In this document: positions 63,119 to 64,000 of the stretch, piece by piece
How the letters are laid out: each line of letters starts with the position of its first letter
How positions within the stretch are numbered: the first letter of the stretch is position 1
NCBI RefSeq assembly: GCF_002797735.1
Contig: NZ_PGFG01000001.1
Location: forward strand, 1,798,001 to 1,862,000
Reading direction: 5' to 3'
Origin: Thermoflavifilum aggregans
GTDB lineage: Bacteria; Bacteroidota; Bacteroidia; Chitinophagales; Chitinophagaceae
DNA: 64,000 bases
Program-made: the position numbers and the translations under genes
Notes under the pieces: generated by a model
Seen by the model: the letters and a program-made list of their open reading frames with translations, nothing else
Databases searched by the model: none
Told to the model about the DNA's origin: nothing

Positions 63119-64000
63119 CTCTCTCTGTAGTGATCACGGTAATGAATGAAGAAGATAACATTGAACCGCTGATCCGGCAACTCTCCCAGGCCCTTCAGGG
63201 AATGGATTATGAAATCATTTTTGTGGATGATGGGTCAACCGATGGCACTGTGGAGCGCATCAAAGCATGCATTGATGAGCATATTCGCCTGATTGTGCTA
63301 AAACGCAACTATGGACAAACGATAGCCATGGAAGCTGGCATTCAACAGGCATCAGGTGAATATATTGTAACCATGGACGGTGATTTGCAGAACGATCCGG
63401 CCGATATTCCCCTCCTGCTGCAGATTGCCCGGCAGGAAGGCTGGGAAGTGGTAGCCGGCCGAAGGGCCAACAGGCAGGACGACTGGTTGCTGCGCAAGCT
63501 CCCCAGTCGCATGGCCAACTGGCTCATCAGGCGTATGACAGGCGTACGGCTTCACGATTACGGCTGTACCCTGAAGCTCTTTACCCGTGAGATTGCGAAA
63601 AACCTGGGCCTGTATGGCGAAATGCATCGCTTCATACCCGTGCTGGCAGCCATGCAAGGAGCGAGAATGACAGAAGTAGCCGTACGACATCATCCCCGCA
63701 TACATGGCCGTTCCAAATACGGACTGGGACGGACTTTTAAAGTAGTAAGCGATTTGTTGCTGGTGGTTTTCTTCCAGAAATATTTCCGCAGTCCCATGCA
63801 CTTTTTCGGTCCAATCGGCCTATTGGTTTTTCTGGCAGGCCTGATCATTAACCTGTATTTGTTTATCCTGAAAATCGGCGGACAAAAAATTGGCGAACGG
63901 CCCTTGCTGATCCTGGGCGTCATCCTGCTGCTGAGCGGTTTGCTGATTGTGCTGTTCGGTTTTTTAATGGAAATCATGATGCGCATTTACTACGGATCTC
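63115..64000 (+). CDS. Glycosyltransferase family 2, DPM1/ArnC-like (cut by window end)
   Basis: The frame starts at ATG 63115, overlapping the GT39 stop (ATGA), and is still open at base 64000, giving about 295 residues. GT-A motifs are visible: VVITVMNEEDN, FVDDGSTDGT, TMDGDLQNDP, the acceptor stretch GCTLKLFTR and HRFIPVLAAMQGARMTEV. Two C-terminal membrane segments follow (about residues 225-250 and 262-285). That plan fits polyprenyl-phosphate glycosyltransferases that charge a lipid carrier with a sugar at the inner face. GT39 would use that lipid-linked sugar. The sugar is unknown. Confidence 0.9.
   Translation, partial: MTLSVVITVMNEEDNIEPLIRQLSQALQGMDYEIIFVDDGSTDGTVERIKACIDEHIRLIVLKRNYGQTIAMEAGIQQASGEYIVTMDGDLQNDPADIPLLLQIARQEGWEVVAGRRANRQDDWLLRKLPSRMANWLIRRMTGVRLHDYGCTLKLFTREIAKNLGLYGEMHRFIPVLAAMQGARMTEVAVRHHPRIHGRSKYGLGRTFKVVSDLLLVVFFQKYFRSPMHFFGPIGLLVFLAGLIINLYLFILKIGGQKIGERPLLILGVILLLSGLLIVLFGFLMEIMMRIYYGS

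Noticed and set aside
1-64000. Mobile elements, prophage, CRISPR array, rRNA or tRNA genes
   Set aside because: No transposase, integrase, phage structural gene, spaced repeat array or cloverleaf-like sequence was recognised on reading. A tRNA or Infernal scan would be decisive for missed RNA genes.

Overview
The window looks like a contiguous piece of a Bacteroidota chromosome, most likely from the Chitinophagaceae (phylum confident, family inferred). The evidence is a SusC/SusD pair, DUF3822, DUF4294, DUF4382, DUF4397 and DUF1573 proteins, a long NusB next to YajC, and repeated TAnnTTTG promoter elements close to start codons. Almost every gene is an intact housekeeping or metabolic gene. 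I saw no insertion sequence, prophage, CRISPR array, rRNA or tRNA.

Layout: 1-2.4 kb, minus-strand heptose/polysaccharide genes (gmhA fragment, heptose-7-phosphate kinase, GT4). 2.8-5.5 kb, a TPP riboswitch ahead of a TonB-dependent receptor, a likely thiamine importer. 5.6-8.8 kb, folB, a TPR protein, DUF3822, rsmD and coaD. 8.8-11.3 kb, efp-accB-accC on the minus strand; the EF-P has an unusual modification loop. 11.4-13.0 kb, a thioredoxin-fold protein and malate dehydrogenase. 13.1-16.0 kb, DedA, an MFS carrier and a GT9 heptosyltransferase. 16.2-19.1 kb, a sugar-dehydrogenase-like protein, Hsp20, L-rhamnose mutarotase and a small membrane protein. 19.1-21.5 kb, nusB-DUF1573-yajC-coaE. 21.8-23.7 kb, groES-groEL.

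23.9-33.0 kb is a maltose/glycogen locus: SLC45-like MFS carrier, SusA-like amylase, beta-phosphoglucomutase, GH65 maltose phosphorylase, branching enzyme and a DeoR-type regulator. Together they would cut maltodextrins, import maltose, phosphorolyse it to beta-glucose-1-phosphate and glucose, and feed glycolysis or glycogen. 33.0-39.8 kb holds a SusC-SusD-DUF4397 operon and a divergent DUF4382 lipoprotein, separated by a regulatory region with a 23-bp tandem repeat. 40-42.7 kb, GH20 hexosaminidase and a methyltransferase.

42.7-46.5 kb, DUF167 and a cytochrome c maturation operon: a CxxxY-type CcmE, CcmF and a cysteine-rich rhodanese-like lipoprotein. 46.5-51.0 kb, DUF4294, fructose bisphosphatase, aspartate kinase, SprT-like protein and TrmN6. 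51.1-52.2 kb, a copper nitrite reductase lipoprotein behind a candidate FNR-type operator. 52.4-55.0 kb, HIT protein, pncB and pncA (NAD salvage). 55.0-59.6 kb, CPA2 antiporter, ClpS, aldo/keto reductase and L,D-transpeptidase. 59.7-64 kb, S8 protease, GT39 and a GT2 cut by the window end.

The most interesting points are the ccmE*-ccmF-rhodanese operon, the EF-P loop lacking KPGKG, the TPP riboswitch with two competing pairings downstream, the nirK operator, and the tandem repeat upstream of susC. All functional calls come from reading motifs and recalling families; no database search was run.
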